The position numbers were made by a program, and so were the translations under genes. The notes under the pieces were generated by a model, which worked only from the letters and a program-made list of their open reading frames with translations, did no database searches and was not told the DNA's origin. From positions 3,082,330 to 3,146,329 of the forward strand of contig BCHX01000002.1 of assembly GCA_001599755.1 (NCBI GenBank): 64,000 bases of DNA, written 5' to 3'. How positions within the stretch are numbered: position 1 is the stretch's first letter; every line of letters starts with the position of its first letter. Of the stretch, positions 20,311-32,100 are shown piece by piece. The DNA comes from Gliomastix tumulicola (lineage: Eukaryota > Ascomycota > Sordariomycetes > Hypocreales > Bionectriaceae).

Positions 20311-22624
20311 ATGGCCGACCAACTCGAGTTCCTGTCGCAGAGCCTGACCGACGAAGACCGCCATCAACACCATCATCATCACCACCACCACCACGCCGCA
20401 CCAGGAGAGATCCCCGTCCCTCACGGCCCTCAGACCGACAGTAACAGCTGGCCTGACTCCCGAAGGACCCTCTCCGAGGAGCTGCGCATCTTCAACCATG
20501 TCACCCGCCCGGACGATGCGTACACCGCCGACGGCGTCTACTGGGCTGACCTCCCGTTCGCCCAGCGCTTCCGCTTCGTCACCAAGGTTGATGCTGAGGC
20601 CTCCAAGGCAGAGCTCAAGACGGTCGGTAAGATGATCAAGCGAGATCCCCTGTCGCCGCTGGCCTGGTACGTTCGGAACGCCGTCATCCCCGGCGCCGGC
20701 CTTGGCCTCGAAGGATACGTCCTCTTCTCCATCGGTAACCTGGAGCCACTGTTTGAAAAAGTGTGGCCTTCCTGTTGGAAGACGTACGATGTGTGTAGCA
20801 AGAATTGGGTCGCCTCGGTCACTTACCTGGAGATCATCGGAATTATGGTTGGCCAGGCCGTTGTCGGTGTAAGTGCGATCACGTGACAGCACCACCTACA
20901 TCATGCACCTTGAACTGACGATGACTTCGCCTTAGGTCATGGGTGATTGGCTAGGCCGCCGCTGGGGTTTCATTCAGGATGCTTCCATTATGCTGCTTGG
21001 TCTGGTCATGCTCACCGCTAGCTGGGGCAGCAACCTCCAAGGATGGGTCATCTGCTATGCCTGGTCCTTGTTCGTTTACGGTGAGTTCACTTGCTTCTGG
21101 TTTGGTGAGGCAGGAAGTAGGCTGACAGGAACATTTCTTTCAGGACTGGGAGTAGGAGGTGAGTATCCCATCACGGCCACATCATCCCTCGAGAACTCGG
21201 TTGCCGCAGGCAGACTGTCGACAAAAGAGGATCGCCTGCACCGCGGTCGCCGTGTTACTACGGCCTTCCTCATGCAGGGCTGGGGCCAGTTCATCAACCA
21301 GGTCGTGCTTCTGGTCTTGCTTGTCATCTTCAACAGCGGCGATGGCTCGCCCCCTTATTCCAAGTCGGCGGCCCAGTACACATTCCGTCTCTCTTTCGCC
21401 CTTCCTGCTATCGGAACCCTCTGGCTTCTCTACTATCGTATTTGGAAGATGAGACATGCTTCCAAGAAGCTCATTGAGGCCAAGAGCCGTCGCAATGTCA
21501 CCGGGTACGACGTCAACTCTTTGCGGTACTGTGTGAAGCATTTCGGCGGACGCCTGATTGCTACGACACTCGGCTGGTTTGCCAATGATGTGTTTTTCTA
21601 CGGAAACAAGCTGTTCCAGGGACAGTTTATCAAGATCATTTCCAGCAACCCGAACTCTCTCATGACCAGTTACAGTTGGAACTTGGTCAATATCACTGTC
21701 TCTCTGGCTGGATACTATGCGGCCGCTCTCTTCATCGACAACAAGATGTACGGCCGCAAGATGATGCAGCAGGTTCGTTTTTTCCCTAGCTCCTTTTCCT
21801 TGGTGAGCGGCTCTAACTAGTAACGTCCAGGTTGGGTTCTTCTTCTGCTTCCTAATGTTTGTCATCCCAGCATTTGGCTATGAACACTTTACGTCACCTG
21901 CCGGTATCCATTCCTTCCAGGCAATGTACTTCTTGTCCTCGTTCTTCAACCAATTTGGACCAAACTCTGTCACATTCGTTAGTATCCCCTCTCTTCCCTA
22001 CTCATATCATACTTGGCTGACACCTGGTACTTCTAGTTGGTGGCTGGCGAAGTATTCCCGACGCCAATCCGTGCCACTGCACATGGACTGTCCGCCTGTG
22101 TTGGCAAAGCTGGTGCCCTTCTGGCTTCCGTTCTCTACAACTACATCGACGACCAGACCAAGTTCTATGTGGTTCCCTGGTTTGGTCTCGCTGGTATGCT
22201 AGTGACCTTCGTCTTCCTACCGGACACCACGGGCCTGGATTTGAAGGAGCAGGAGCGACGATGGGGCTACATCATCGCTGGCAAAGCCGACCAGTACCAC
22301 GGAGTCGCTGTGCACCCGCACCATCTGAGCCTTTGGGAGCGTATGCGAGGAGTCGGCAAGTCATATGATTCTGGCGCGGACTGGAGCTCCAAGATTGACG
22401 ACATGCGGGCCGAGTGGGAGCGAGTCCAGGAGGAGAAGCTGTCACAGGATAAGTCCGAGGGCAGCCTCAGCGGCACGGATTCTGCTAACTTTGGGATGCC
22501 GGAGGATGGCGAGTTCTCCCGGGAGATCCACGACTACTTCCTACGATCTAGCCCAACGCTTAGGGCACGGAACGGAGGCGTCATGGAGGAAAAGACTGTC
22601 TCCGAGCCGGGCCCTTCCAGTTGA
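20311..22624 (+). CDS. MFS phosphate-type transporter (Pho84/PHS superfamily), 688 residues
   Basis: Exons are 20311-20868, 20936-21080, 21144-21772, 21831-21977 and 22037-22624; the joined frame is 689 codons. The N-terminus is cytosolic-looking, about 150 residues long, with nine consecutive His at 20-28. The MFS core follows, with VMGDWLGRRWGF after TM2, GLGVGGEYPITATSSLE (the signature of the phosphate:H+ symporter family, where Pho84 has GGDYP), a loop with KLIEAKSRRNVTGYD, and a second half with FGPNSVTFLVAGEVFPTPIRATAHG. The C-terminal tail of about 120 residues is hydrophilic. The likely role is proton-coupled uptake of phosphate or a phosphorylated compound at the plasma membrane. 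The Glu in GGEYP and the long tails separate it from classical Pho84, so the exact substrate is uncertain. The first intron contains a CACGTG site. Confidence 0.9.
20880..20885. promoter_or_regulatory. CACGTG element inside intron 1
   Basis: A perfect TCACGTGA palindrome (20879-20886) sits in the first intron of the transporter gene. CACGTG is the site bound by Pho4 in yeast and NUC-1 in Neurospora, the activators of phosphate-starvation genes, and by other bHLH proteins. Whether it works from an intron is unknown. Confidence 0.4.
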
Positions 22625-23158
22625 GCTCCTGAGGTCAGGATGATGATGTCTATTAGGACGTCCTACAAACATCATACCTATTTGCCCACCTTCGGCTCAC
22701 CCCTTCTTGGACATAACACTCGTGCTGGAGGAACATGACTACCTCAAGTGGCTATAATACCTAGAAGGCGACATACTCCAAAGTCGAGGGCTGGCTGAAA
22801 AGCGCTGTTTACGTCTTGATTGATATTGCATCATGCTAGGGGAGTAACTTAGGGAGTATAATGAAATTGTAAATAAATTGTGATGACCCAGGTGACTGGT
22901 CGTTCTATCTTGACCTAAAAAGGAGTGTGGTTCGTTCGATACACTGTCCTGAGATGACGGCTCTATTAGGGCAAGGACAAGAGAGCTAGCCAGTACACGC
23001 TGTCAAAGTATGTGCGACAGAACCCTTATTTTCTATCCTTTCCCCTTCCCTTCAAGTGGTATCTTGCGTGAATCGTAGCATAACGTGAATGTGAGAGAAA
23101 AACAAAATGTAGTAAAAAAAATAAGCAACAGTTTCTGCTGAGATCGTAGTGGCGTCGT
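22625..23158. other. Convergent 3' intergenic region
   Basis: Lies between the transporter (+) and zinc-finger gene (-) stops. AT content is higher than around it, as expected for 3' UTRs. No gene is seen. Confidence 0.65.
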
Positions 23159-26100
23159 TCAGTCCGGCTTCCCCGAGCCGCCGCCGCGCTGCGAGTCCGA
23201 ACCCTCGGCACCGGCCGAAGCACGCTCCCTTGAAGGCCCTGCTCCAGGAGATGCGATGTCCTCCGTTGCACTGATATTTCCCGGACTGTGCTGTGCATTT
23301 TGCTGACGCGGAGAGAAGGGCATGAACCGAGTGCTAGAACCCTCGGGTTGGACGAACGGGAATCGACTCGACGGAGGGCCCTCGCTCCCTTGCGGTCGGG
23401 ACGGGGGCCTGGTCGTGGTCTGAGGGACGATGACGCTGAGCACGCAGTCGTCGAGATGTTCGTAAAAGTCCTGCGGGGCGGCGAACCCGAGCTGACAGAT
23501 GGAGCACCTGGCACCCCCCGGCGTCTCGAGACCCTTGGCCCGCAGATTCGAGGGGTCTCCCACGAAGAGCTTCCGGCTGTTGGGCGGCGTCTGCTCCACG
23601 TTGTGCACAGACGTCAGGTGTCGCTTGAAGACATCTGCTCGGTTGAACGACTTCTCGTAAGCGGTCCCCGCGCCGGGGCAAAATGGGCAGGACATGGACC
23701 CCTTGTAGTGCGTCAGAGCATGGCGGTTCTTATCGTATTTGCGAGCAAAGCCCTTGACGTGATACTCGCAGGTTTCGATGGGACACTTCTCCGGTCGCTC
23801 CTCCTGGTGGGTGAGCATATGTGCTGCCAAATCCTTGAACACACGCCCACAATCGGGATGAGGACACCTGTTGCGATTATCGGTCGTGACGAAGCGAAGT
23901 TGGCTCTCCAGGCTCGATAGCTCGCGCGGCGTTTCTGGCGTGATGACATACTGCCCGGGGCCAGGTCCTGGTGCCGGAGCAGGGAGAGGCATTGTGGGAA
24001 TGGATATCGTGGGAGCTGGAGGAGGAGGAGGAGGAGGAGGAGGAGCTTGGGGGACCGACTCCATGCTTGCACCCGCTGACTGGGGCTCTCCGGGGCTCTT
24101 GAAGTCGTGCTCATCTCCTGCGCTCGAAGACTCGTCATCTTGCGGAGCATCAGCCATTTGACGCACTTCTTCCATCCAATCTTTGAGGACGCCCATAGAC
24201 GGCCAGTCGCCACTGGCCTTGCCTCCTCGGTGAGGGTTGAAGTGAGCACGACGCAGATGCGCCGCGGCATTGTAGTACGCACCGTACTGTTTTCGCGCTA
24301 TGCAGGCCTTGCATTTTGTCAAAGGAACAACCGGCGTAATTATGGACTGCAGCTGGGGATCAGGCTCCCTGCAAACCCATCGCTTGACCAGAGACGCGTG
24401 TTTTGCATCATTGTGTCGTCTGAGCTCGTGATCGCCGCGGAAGCCCTCGGGGTACTCGTTGCATTTCGTGCAATAAACTCGACGCAGCGGTATCCTTGGG
24501 TAGGCTTTGAACCTGGCCTGTCCTGAGGTCGGTGATGTGATCATTTGCCCTGGGTTGCGTAAGTAAAGGGGTGGCTCCCCCAGGGTATGTCTCCGGGGCT
24601 TTGGTTGCATCGAGTAGTCCCTCATCCCTTCCCCAGGACCATGTGATACTCCAAAGGGTTCACCTTCTCCTTGGGAGGGCCAGATCATACCCCCTGGTGG
24701 GAAAACGGTAGTCGGTCTCTCTGCTTCCTCGACAACGCTCGTGATGGACGGAAACTGGAGGGGTCGCCTCTGTCGTTCGTCAGGCTTCTGCTGCCGAACG
24801 AAGCCGTCAAATATCGCCCCGTCCGGAGAAATATGTCCAAGGCTCAAAAGATAGTCGAAACTCGAATAGATGCCCTTTTCGTTCCAAGCGTTGCGCCGAA
24901 TAACCTGGTTTGCAGTCTCGATTAGGGGTAGATCCTCCGGTGATGCCTTACTCGACAAACTGTCCAGGACCGGTGGGACAGATGCGCAGAAGTACTCGGC
25001 GATTGCCCTGTATGCGCTGTGCATGGACTGAGATGCGTCCTCAAATCGTAACGGTGTCTGCGATCGTGACGGCCGAGGATCCGGTGATAAAAAGGAGGCG
25101 TCGACGAGTATTGTCCGGACTGCGCTAAAGATACATAACGAGTAGAACGCCGCTAGCCATTCCTTGACCTGGAGACTGCTCCTCAACGTGATTGTTGCCT
25201 CGAGGACCTGCAAGAATCGGAGGAGACAGTCATGAACAAGTCGCAGGTGTTCATCGCCATCGATCTCGTCCGGAGGTACCGCACCTGGCTGCGCCGGATC
25301 CATGCGCAATATTGGCTCGGGGCGCAGCACGGAGTAGAAGACGACCTCTCTAAGGAGTACCTTGGCCCTGTATAGGATGGGGTATGTTGCTTCTTCGACC
25401 GTTCGCGATGGCGAGAGCGCACCAGTGATATTCAACAGCTCCAGTATGTCATACCATGTATCCTGGCAATTCCAACTAGATGCCAAAGCACACAGAATTG
25501 GAGGAGCTGCATAAGTCAAATCGCGGCCGACATCGTGTGCATTGAGCCCGGCTCCTTGCCTCTGGTCTAGCTGGCCTGACCACCAGAAGGAGTCTCGGAA
25601 ATCAAGGACATTTGACACAACGTTTAACGTAGTTTCGGGGAAAAGGTAGGCTCTCTGTAGATATTCATTGGCGCTTCGTCGGTGAGCCAGTGGCGAGTTC
25701 ACAGGAGTGTGGGTTTGCAAAGGCGGTATCGATCCTAGGTTACGTTAGCCACTTGGAAGCTGACAGTGAGTGATAGCCTAAGAAAGAACTCACGCGGCAG
25801 GAAGATATCTACAAAGGACGCGATCGAACCCCGATAGCAGCCCAAGGTTATCCAATGATTCTCCTTGCCAGAAGCAGGGTGTTCTGAGCAGTAATGGCAC
25901 GGTTGGCGAGAGTCGCACTATACAAAGGAAGAGAGGGTCAGCGGAACCTAAGTCAGAGGGAAACGTTCTTCGTCATACAGCCTTATGCGATACCTTGCAA
26001 CGGAGGCAAGGCTCGTTGTCCCGAAGTAGTTGAAGTTCCCCGATCGATTGAAGCCGAGAATGGCCGACCCGAGTCCTCTTGATTGGGGGGAGTAGAGGAT

Positions 26101-27707
26101 CGACGTCCGAGTCCACGGATTCGCCTCTTCCTCCTCTGGCGCCTGCCTTTGCTGAATTTGCTAGTCCAAAGCCCCCTGAAGAGCCCGGTCTATCCCGCGG
26201 TTGTGTCTGAACTGTTAAGGACGGATAGTGTGACGGCACAGCCGGTCGTGGTAGTTTGGCAGGTCTTGGCAGCTCAACAGCAGCATGGTGTGCAGGTGGC
26301 AGCTGTTGCGCAACTAAAGGGGGTGTGTTCCCCAGGGACAGCCCTGAATCTCGTTTGAGGAACTCGGAGGAGTGAGTGCGCATGTGCGTATCCCGATCAG
26401 CCTGGGTTGCGAAGCCGTAGATGTAGTGCATGCAGCGGTCATTCCAGCATCTATGCGAAGAAAATGATGGCCCCTGGCCCTGCCAACTGCCAGCAGCAGT
26501 AGCATCGGGATGAGCACTTCTGGGCGCCCGGGCTCTGGCCACAGATCGCATGATAGGGTCGTGTGTGTCGAGGTGCTTGTCCAGCCACGAGGCAAAGCCA
26601 ATCGGTGCATGGCTGACGGACAGCCTCAAGGCTTCAACGATATCAATGTCGGCTATACACGATCAATGTTAGTTTCATCGCCGGGCAGGGATCAAACCAA
26701 TGGAGCGTCCCAGGAGACTCACAGTCCTGAACACATGCGACCTCCAAGCACTCGCATCTGTACTGCAAAGCTCGAGCTTCTTCGATCTCGGATAGCGTCG
26801 GAATACGCGACAGGTTTGCTGCAAGCAATACAATGTTAGAGAAGTACGTAGGCGGCGTCGATGCGGCGCGGTGCGATGCAGCCGCGAGGCACCTGGACCG
26901 ATGCCAAGTTGTCAATCCGGGGAACGTACCATATTGATGGCCATAATGCTGCACCACATCCTCGAGGACGTGGCACTTGTGCCGCAGCATCTCCAGCTCG
27001 TGCGAGGGGTCGAATCCATAATGGGCAGCAAACAGCGTAGCTAGTCTTGCCTGAATGCTGGCTTGCTGGTCGAGCAGATGGCGGATCTGGCCTTCTAAAT
27101 CCTGTCGCTGGTCTATGTCGAGACGGGGTTGGGGAATCGTCGTCGGAATAGAACCCGTAGTCGTGGTTGAGGAGCTGAGGGTAGCGTGGTGATGTTGGTG
27201 ATGGTGTTGATGGTGTTGGTGGTGTTGGTGGTGATGCGGTTGTGGTTGTATCGTTTCAACGAATCTGAAGCCAGTGCCGGGATAGGGTGGCGGCACAGCT
27301 GATGACGGGGCGGCTGACGCCGTTGCGACCGTTGGCGCCGTTGGAGCCGTAGGAACCGTTGGAACCGTTGGAACCGTTGGCGCCGCCGGAGCGGATGGCG
27401 AGAGAGCAGTCCAGGCCGTTGAGGATGGATGCTGTGGCGTTGTTGAATGCAAGTCAATTGTGGCAGATGCAGCAGTAGGGCCAGCAGGGCCAACAGGGCC
27501 AACAGGGCCAACAGATGCTGGAGGTGCTGGAGGTCCAGGCCCAGGCCCGGGTCCTAGCGCATGTCCCGGTACGCCAGGTACTTGCGAGTGCGCGGGGAGT
27601 GTGGGGTTGCGGGTGGCGTTAGTGGTGGTGTAGCTCGTACTGGTACTGGCGCTGGCTGCAGACGCGGTAGCGGTACTGGTGCTGGGAAGAGGGTTTGGAG
27701 GGGACAT
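23159..27707 (-). CDS. Large zinc-finger regulator with C6-like cluster and C2H2 fingers, 1415 residues
   Basis: Exons on the minus strand are 27707-26930, 26818-26723, 26652-25979, 25917-25794 and 25734-23159; the joined frame is 1416 codons. All introns are 59-111 bases with good signals. The N-terminal 180 residues are low-complexity (Ser/Thr/Ala, then Gly/Pro and Pro-Thr-Val repeats, then His/Gln). A helical region (about 195-310) follows, then a first Cys/His site (CWNDRCMHY...H). A C6-like cluster has Cys507, 510, 517, 523, 526 and 543, made across the exon 3/4 join, with a longer last gap than Gal4. A helical middle domain (565-870) precedes a set of C2H2 fingers between about 979 and 1325 with CTKCNEYPEGF, CPHPDCGRVF, CPFCPGAG and CSICQLGF. 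This family is common in filamentous ascomycetes but largely uncharacterised; it is probably a nuclear regulator. In-frame ATGs upstream of 27707 leave the start uncertain. Confidence 0.85.
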
Positions 27708-28393
27708 GTTCACGGCCGCGCCTTCCTCCACTGAGCCTCTTCCCGGAACGGATTCCTGGCGCGACGTCTGTACCATTCCCGTCCAGCAGGCTGTGTCTTC
27801 CCAGCCTCTCTCTCTCCTCCTCAATTCGAGCCCCGTCCTCTCGTGTCGTGATGGCTGAGCCGCCAGGCCGTCCTTCCCCCGTGACGATAAGATAATGCCG
27901 GCGCCGCCCTAACTCTCGCCCAGCTTCCTTCCGCTCGAAAGGCAGATCGAATCGAGTCGGGGTCGGATCCTCACAGCTCGCCGTGTTTGTGGCCGTGTCT
28001 GTGGCCGCCTCCTCCTCCGGGCGTCGTGCCCCGTGACTGGCCGTGGCGGAATACGCAGTCGTGGTCGCTGTCGTCGTCTATGTTGCATTCGTGATGACGC
28101 CGGCCGGAGCAACGAGGCTGGTCCGTCATATCCACCCCAACTCCAAGCGCAGGCACGGCCGCCAGCACAAGCTCTGGCCCAGGCGCAGCGCCGCCAGCAC
28201 AAGACTCGTCGCGCTCGATCCTAAACCCGAGGCGTAACACTGACGCCGACCGCTGCTCCGGCAGAGCCTTGGCCATTTGGCGGTTCCGGGAGTCCGGAAC
28301 AGGATAGCTGTCTTCGTTTTTCTGCCCCTTCTTTCTCTCCCAAATTCCGCTCTTGTCCTCTTACTCTTGCCACATGTGTGTGTCTGCGTATCC

Positions 28394-28423
<30 letters not shown>
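28394..28423. repeat. GT/GC alternating microsatellite
   Basis: Thirty bases of strict alternating purine-pyrimidine sequence, GT repeats with a central CGCGCGC block. The pattern is one that can adopt left-handed DNA. It lies about 690 bases upstream of the zinc-finger gene start. Confidence 0.7.
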
Positions 28424-28424
<1 letters not shown>

Positions 28425-29142
28425 GGTCTGAATGACGAAGTGGGCGGGAAGATCACTTCCAATGTAGCACACTGGGGCCTGCGTCCGCCACCAGAAGTAA
28501 TCTGAAAATCAGAAAGAAAATGTCAGATTGGGCAGTCGAGGGTGTAGTCTCTGGTTTTGAATGCGAGAAAGACGGGGGAGTGAAACAAGAGCGGCGAAAA
28601 GAAAAAGAAGGGTCGGAATCGACTGGGTATGGACGGGCTTAGAGGGGTCCGGCCGCTCTGAGGAGATATAACACTTGACCTGGCCTTGATCTGCCAGCTA
28701 CCTACCGTGTAGGTGCGTGATGTATCTTACTTACCTACCTATCTGATGGACCTTGCTTTTTGCGTAGCTAGTTAGTGCAACTAGGTAATTATTCGATGGC
28801 TGCTCTTGACACACCCTGCTCCGGGCAAGGTTTCCGGGGTTACGATTTGATATCTGGCCGGCTCTGGGGGTGTGCGAGGTAGGTTCTTAAGAGAAGCAAA
28901 GTACCGGTCAGGGATCAGAGATATGCTCCGGTCTGCAGGCGAGGGAGACGGCGAGTACATGCCCCAGGTTAACAGATGAGATGTCCTGGCAGCACGGGGA
29001 CACGGGGACGGGTTTTGATCAACAGTGTGCGCGCCAAAAGCCAAAAACGAAAGTCGCCTCCCCCTCCTCCAGGGGTCTGGATGGTGTTGTCGTCAGTGGA
29101 GGCCACTGGCTGGAGGAGGGTATCAGGTATCAGGGCAGGGGT

Positions 29143-29176
29143 GCATGTGCGTGTGTGTTTGTGTGTGTGTGTGTGC
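29143..29176. repeat. GT microsatellite
   Basis: An imperfect GT repeat (GTGCATGTGCGTGTGTG, then TTTGTGTGTG) in gene-poor DNA. Confidence 0.65.
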
Positions 29177-32100
29177 CAGCCAGACCGTTAGCACATGTTG
29201 ACCTGAGAGACGAGTAATGCTTGGGGCTGTTCAGCGCCAGGCCAGTTAAGGCAAAGTTCAGCACGGCTCTTGAGGCAAAGATGTGCATGGACAAGATTCA
29301 TGCCGTGGACCGCGGGTCTCTCATGGACTAACGTCGGCCCTAAACCCTGGAGCCAAGGTACCTTACTTTCGGGAGTACTGGTACATGCTTGCATTGTGTC
29401 CGAAGCACCAGCCCAGTCGACGAGGGTAAAGTAGCGGGATAAACTTGCGAGCTGGCCTGTCGCCATCCGTACCTTACAGCATGCTTACGACTCCATCCCA
29501 TCCATGACCCTAGTAGGCTTCTGGATGGAGTACCGAGGAAAACTTGCGTGGTATTCGAGCTGGAGCGCGACGACTACCGAGAGAAGCACACGCTGCGAGT
29601 TTGACGAGCTTACTCCGTCCGGGCCATCATGTCCGCTGGCGTTTGGTCTGCCGTGCCTGCATTCCCATTGCCCTGTGGGGAGGAGCGGGATTGGAGACAG
29701 TCGGCCTCCCGTTCTAATGTCCTGTCCTGCCCTGTCCTGTGCCCTGGCCGATGCATGGAAAAGTTCAAGGCCGTTCGAAATCCAGCCATTCACCGTCGAA
29801 CCGCTGCCAGGCGGGCAAAGTGGAGTCTATCAAGCCGCCGCAGGTGGAGACGAGGGCTGCAGATGCAAGAATGTCAGTGGCTCGAGGAATCTTAACGGGG
29901 GTCCGACTGGGAACCGACTGGGAGCCGGGCTGTCACCGCACGGCTTGTACCTGTACAGGTACTTTGGTCGCTGGTCGTGGGAGAGCTTTCCACCATCAGC
30001 ATCAGCATCGGCCAGCAGCAGGGGGTCCCAATTGGAAAAGAACACAATCCAATTGGCAACGGGGCCCACCCGCCAGCAAATGGCGGAGTTGTGCACTTGC
30101 GCATCTTTTTGCCGCTTGACCGTCCGGGACGGGCTGGCACCTGACCCAGCCCAAAGTCAGCACTGTTGTCATCAGCCGCCCTTTCAGGCGCCTAATCCCG
30201 CACTCTGCTCAGCTAGGGCACCAAGGTAGGTAAGTAGGTAAAGTACAGGTAGCAGTCGTATTGGCTAGGGCAGGTATGCGCTGCATTCCGTGGCCCGCAG
30301 CCCCGTTTTCATGCGGCTCGCACAAGGGGTGCGTTGCGCGTCCTGTGTTTCAACTTCAACTTCGGCCATCGGGACTGGGGGCTTCATTAGGTGCTGACAC
30401 CCTCCGTGGCAGCTTCAGGGAATTTCCCCGGCGCCATAATCTCAAGCTCCGGGCGCCAGCCAGGGGTAGGTGTCGCCTGCCGACACGTTTCGAGTCTCTC
30501 AACTGGCCGTGACAGGCATGAGGGCCTTGCGTCGGATGAGCTGAGGACCTGCAGACCTGCAGCAAGCGTGTTAGAGATGCCTCACTGACAGAGCTGCATA
30601 TCCGCAACGCACCGTTGGCACTCAGGCACTCCGCTTGGGGGGCGAAGATCGAGTCCCACTGGGACCGAGCCAAGTCGTCGCAGGGCTATAAGCCCGAGAA
30701 GTCAATTCATCTGCTGTGGCTGTACTCCGTCCGAGCAGATAGCACCAAGGAGGGATGCTTATCAACCCACCCCGAGATGGGAAGACGGAGCCATCGCTGG
30801 AAACGAAGCCGATCGGCGCCCGTTGTGCAGACACCACCACACCCACAGACACCACCCGACCGTATCCGAGCAGGGACAAGCCCTCCGTGGCATGTGCTAC
30901 ACCAAACGACTCCTGCTGGCTTGCAGAGTCCAGACTGATGCTGTGAGAGGGGTCGCCGACGTCGCCCTCGCCATAACACTCGTCCTCGTACAGATAATAT
31001 GCCGGCCCTAGACTGCGAACCGGCACTTGAAGGTCCCGAGGTGACGGGCTAGAGATGGAACTTAGGCGAGCTGCCATTCCTAGTATCAGTACTTGAGCGC
31101 CAAGATGCCCTAAGGGGGGCTTGGCTTCCCAGTTCCAACATGTGCGATTTCACAGCCAGACAGAACGGCTGCCAATGACTCAATGGTTGCGCGATCGTTG
31201 ATGTCGCCGACGGATCCTGGAGAGGGGAGACGTCAGCTCCCAGGCTGATGCAGGGCCTGCAACTGTCAGAAGCATTTTGGGCAAAGTCCCTCAGCCTAGG
31301 GAGGACGGAAGTGGGAGATAACGGAGCAAGTCCCTGCCAGGTTCCAGGTTGTGTCTTGCTCGGATTCAAGGTTCTTGTGGAAGGAGCAATTTATTCTCAC
31401 AGCACCTGCACCTGCCTGCGCCTGCCTGCACATGCCTGCACCTTCCACGACCTCTCGCCTGGCAAAATTCCAGGCTGCAGATACGGCGCAGGTACCTGTA
31501 CATCATCCACAAGGAAGGAGGGAAAGACCCTTATTGCATGAAGGAAGGCGCGAGCTGTTTTGCCGAACTCCCTCCGGCTCTTTGCTGAACCCCTCACGAG
31601 GCGAAAACGGGATGGTGGCGCCACACCCGATGATCCTTTCTCCCTGCTCCCAGCACCACCAGCCCAGCTCCCTCGCTTTGCCTGTCCCATCTCCAACGGC
31701 CTTCCCCCCTCCACGCTCCAGCTGCAAAAGAGGAGCAAGCAGCTGGCAGGCACCCGACCTCCAACTCCCGGCCTCCCAGCTCCAGCTGCCAGCTAGCCAG
31801 GCCAGCTAGCTCCAGCTTGCTACTTTAGCTCCAGGGATCACCATCCGCCGCCGGCGCGTTCGTGCATCCAACAGAACTTGCCAGCTGCACGGACGGAGTT
31901 GGTGCGCCCTCCCCCCTCCCCTTCCCTACAATCCCAGAAGATGACCTGCAGGAAGCCACTTGCTTGTCCTGCCTAGCCTTAAGGGAGGGAAGAAAAACCG
32001 TCATGCAGCAAGGCCAGCGTCAGCGACCCAATCTCCGTCTTCCGTTGGCCTCCACGATCTGACGGCTAAGGACCCCTTAGCGCTCTCCTCGCTCTTGTAA

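Noticed and set aside
29504..30229. 241-codon open frame in the gene-poor region
   Set aside because: No domain, no splice signals, no conserved-looking block, and other frames in the same DNA are equally open.
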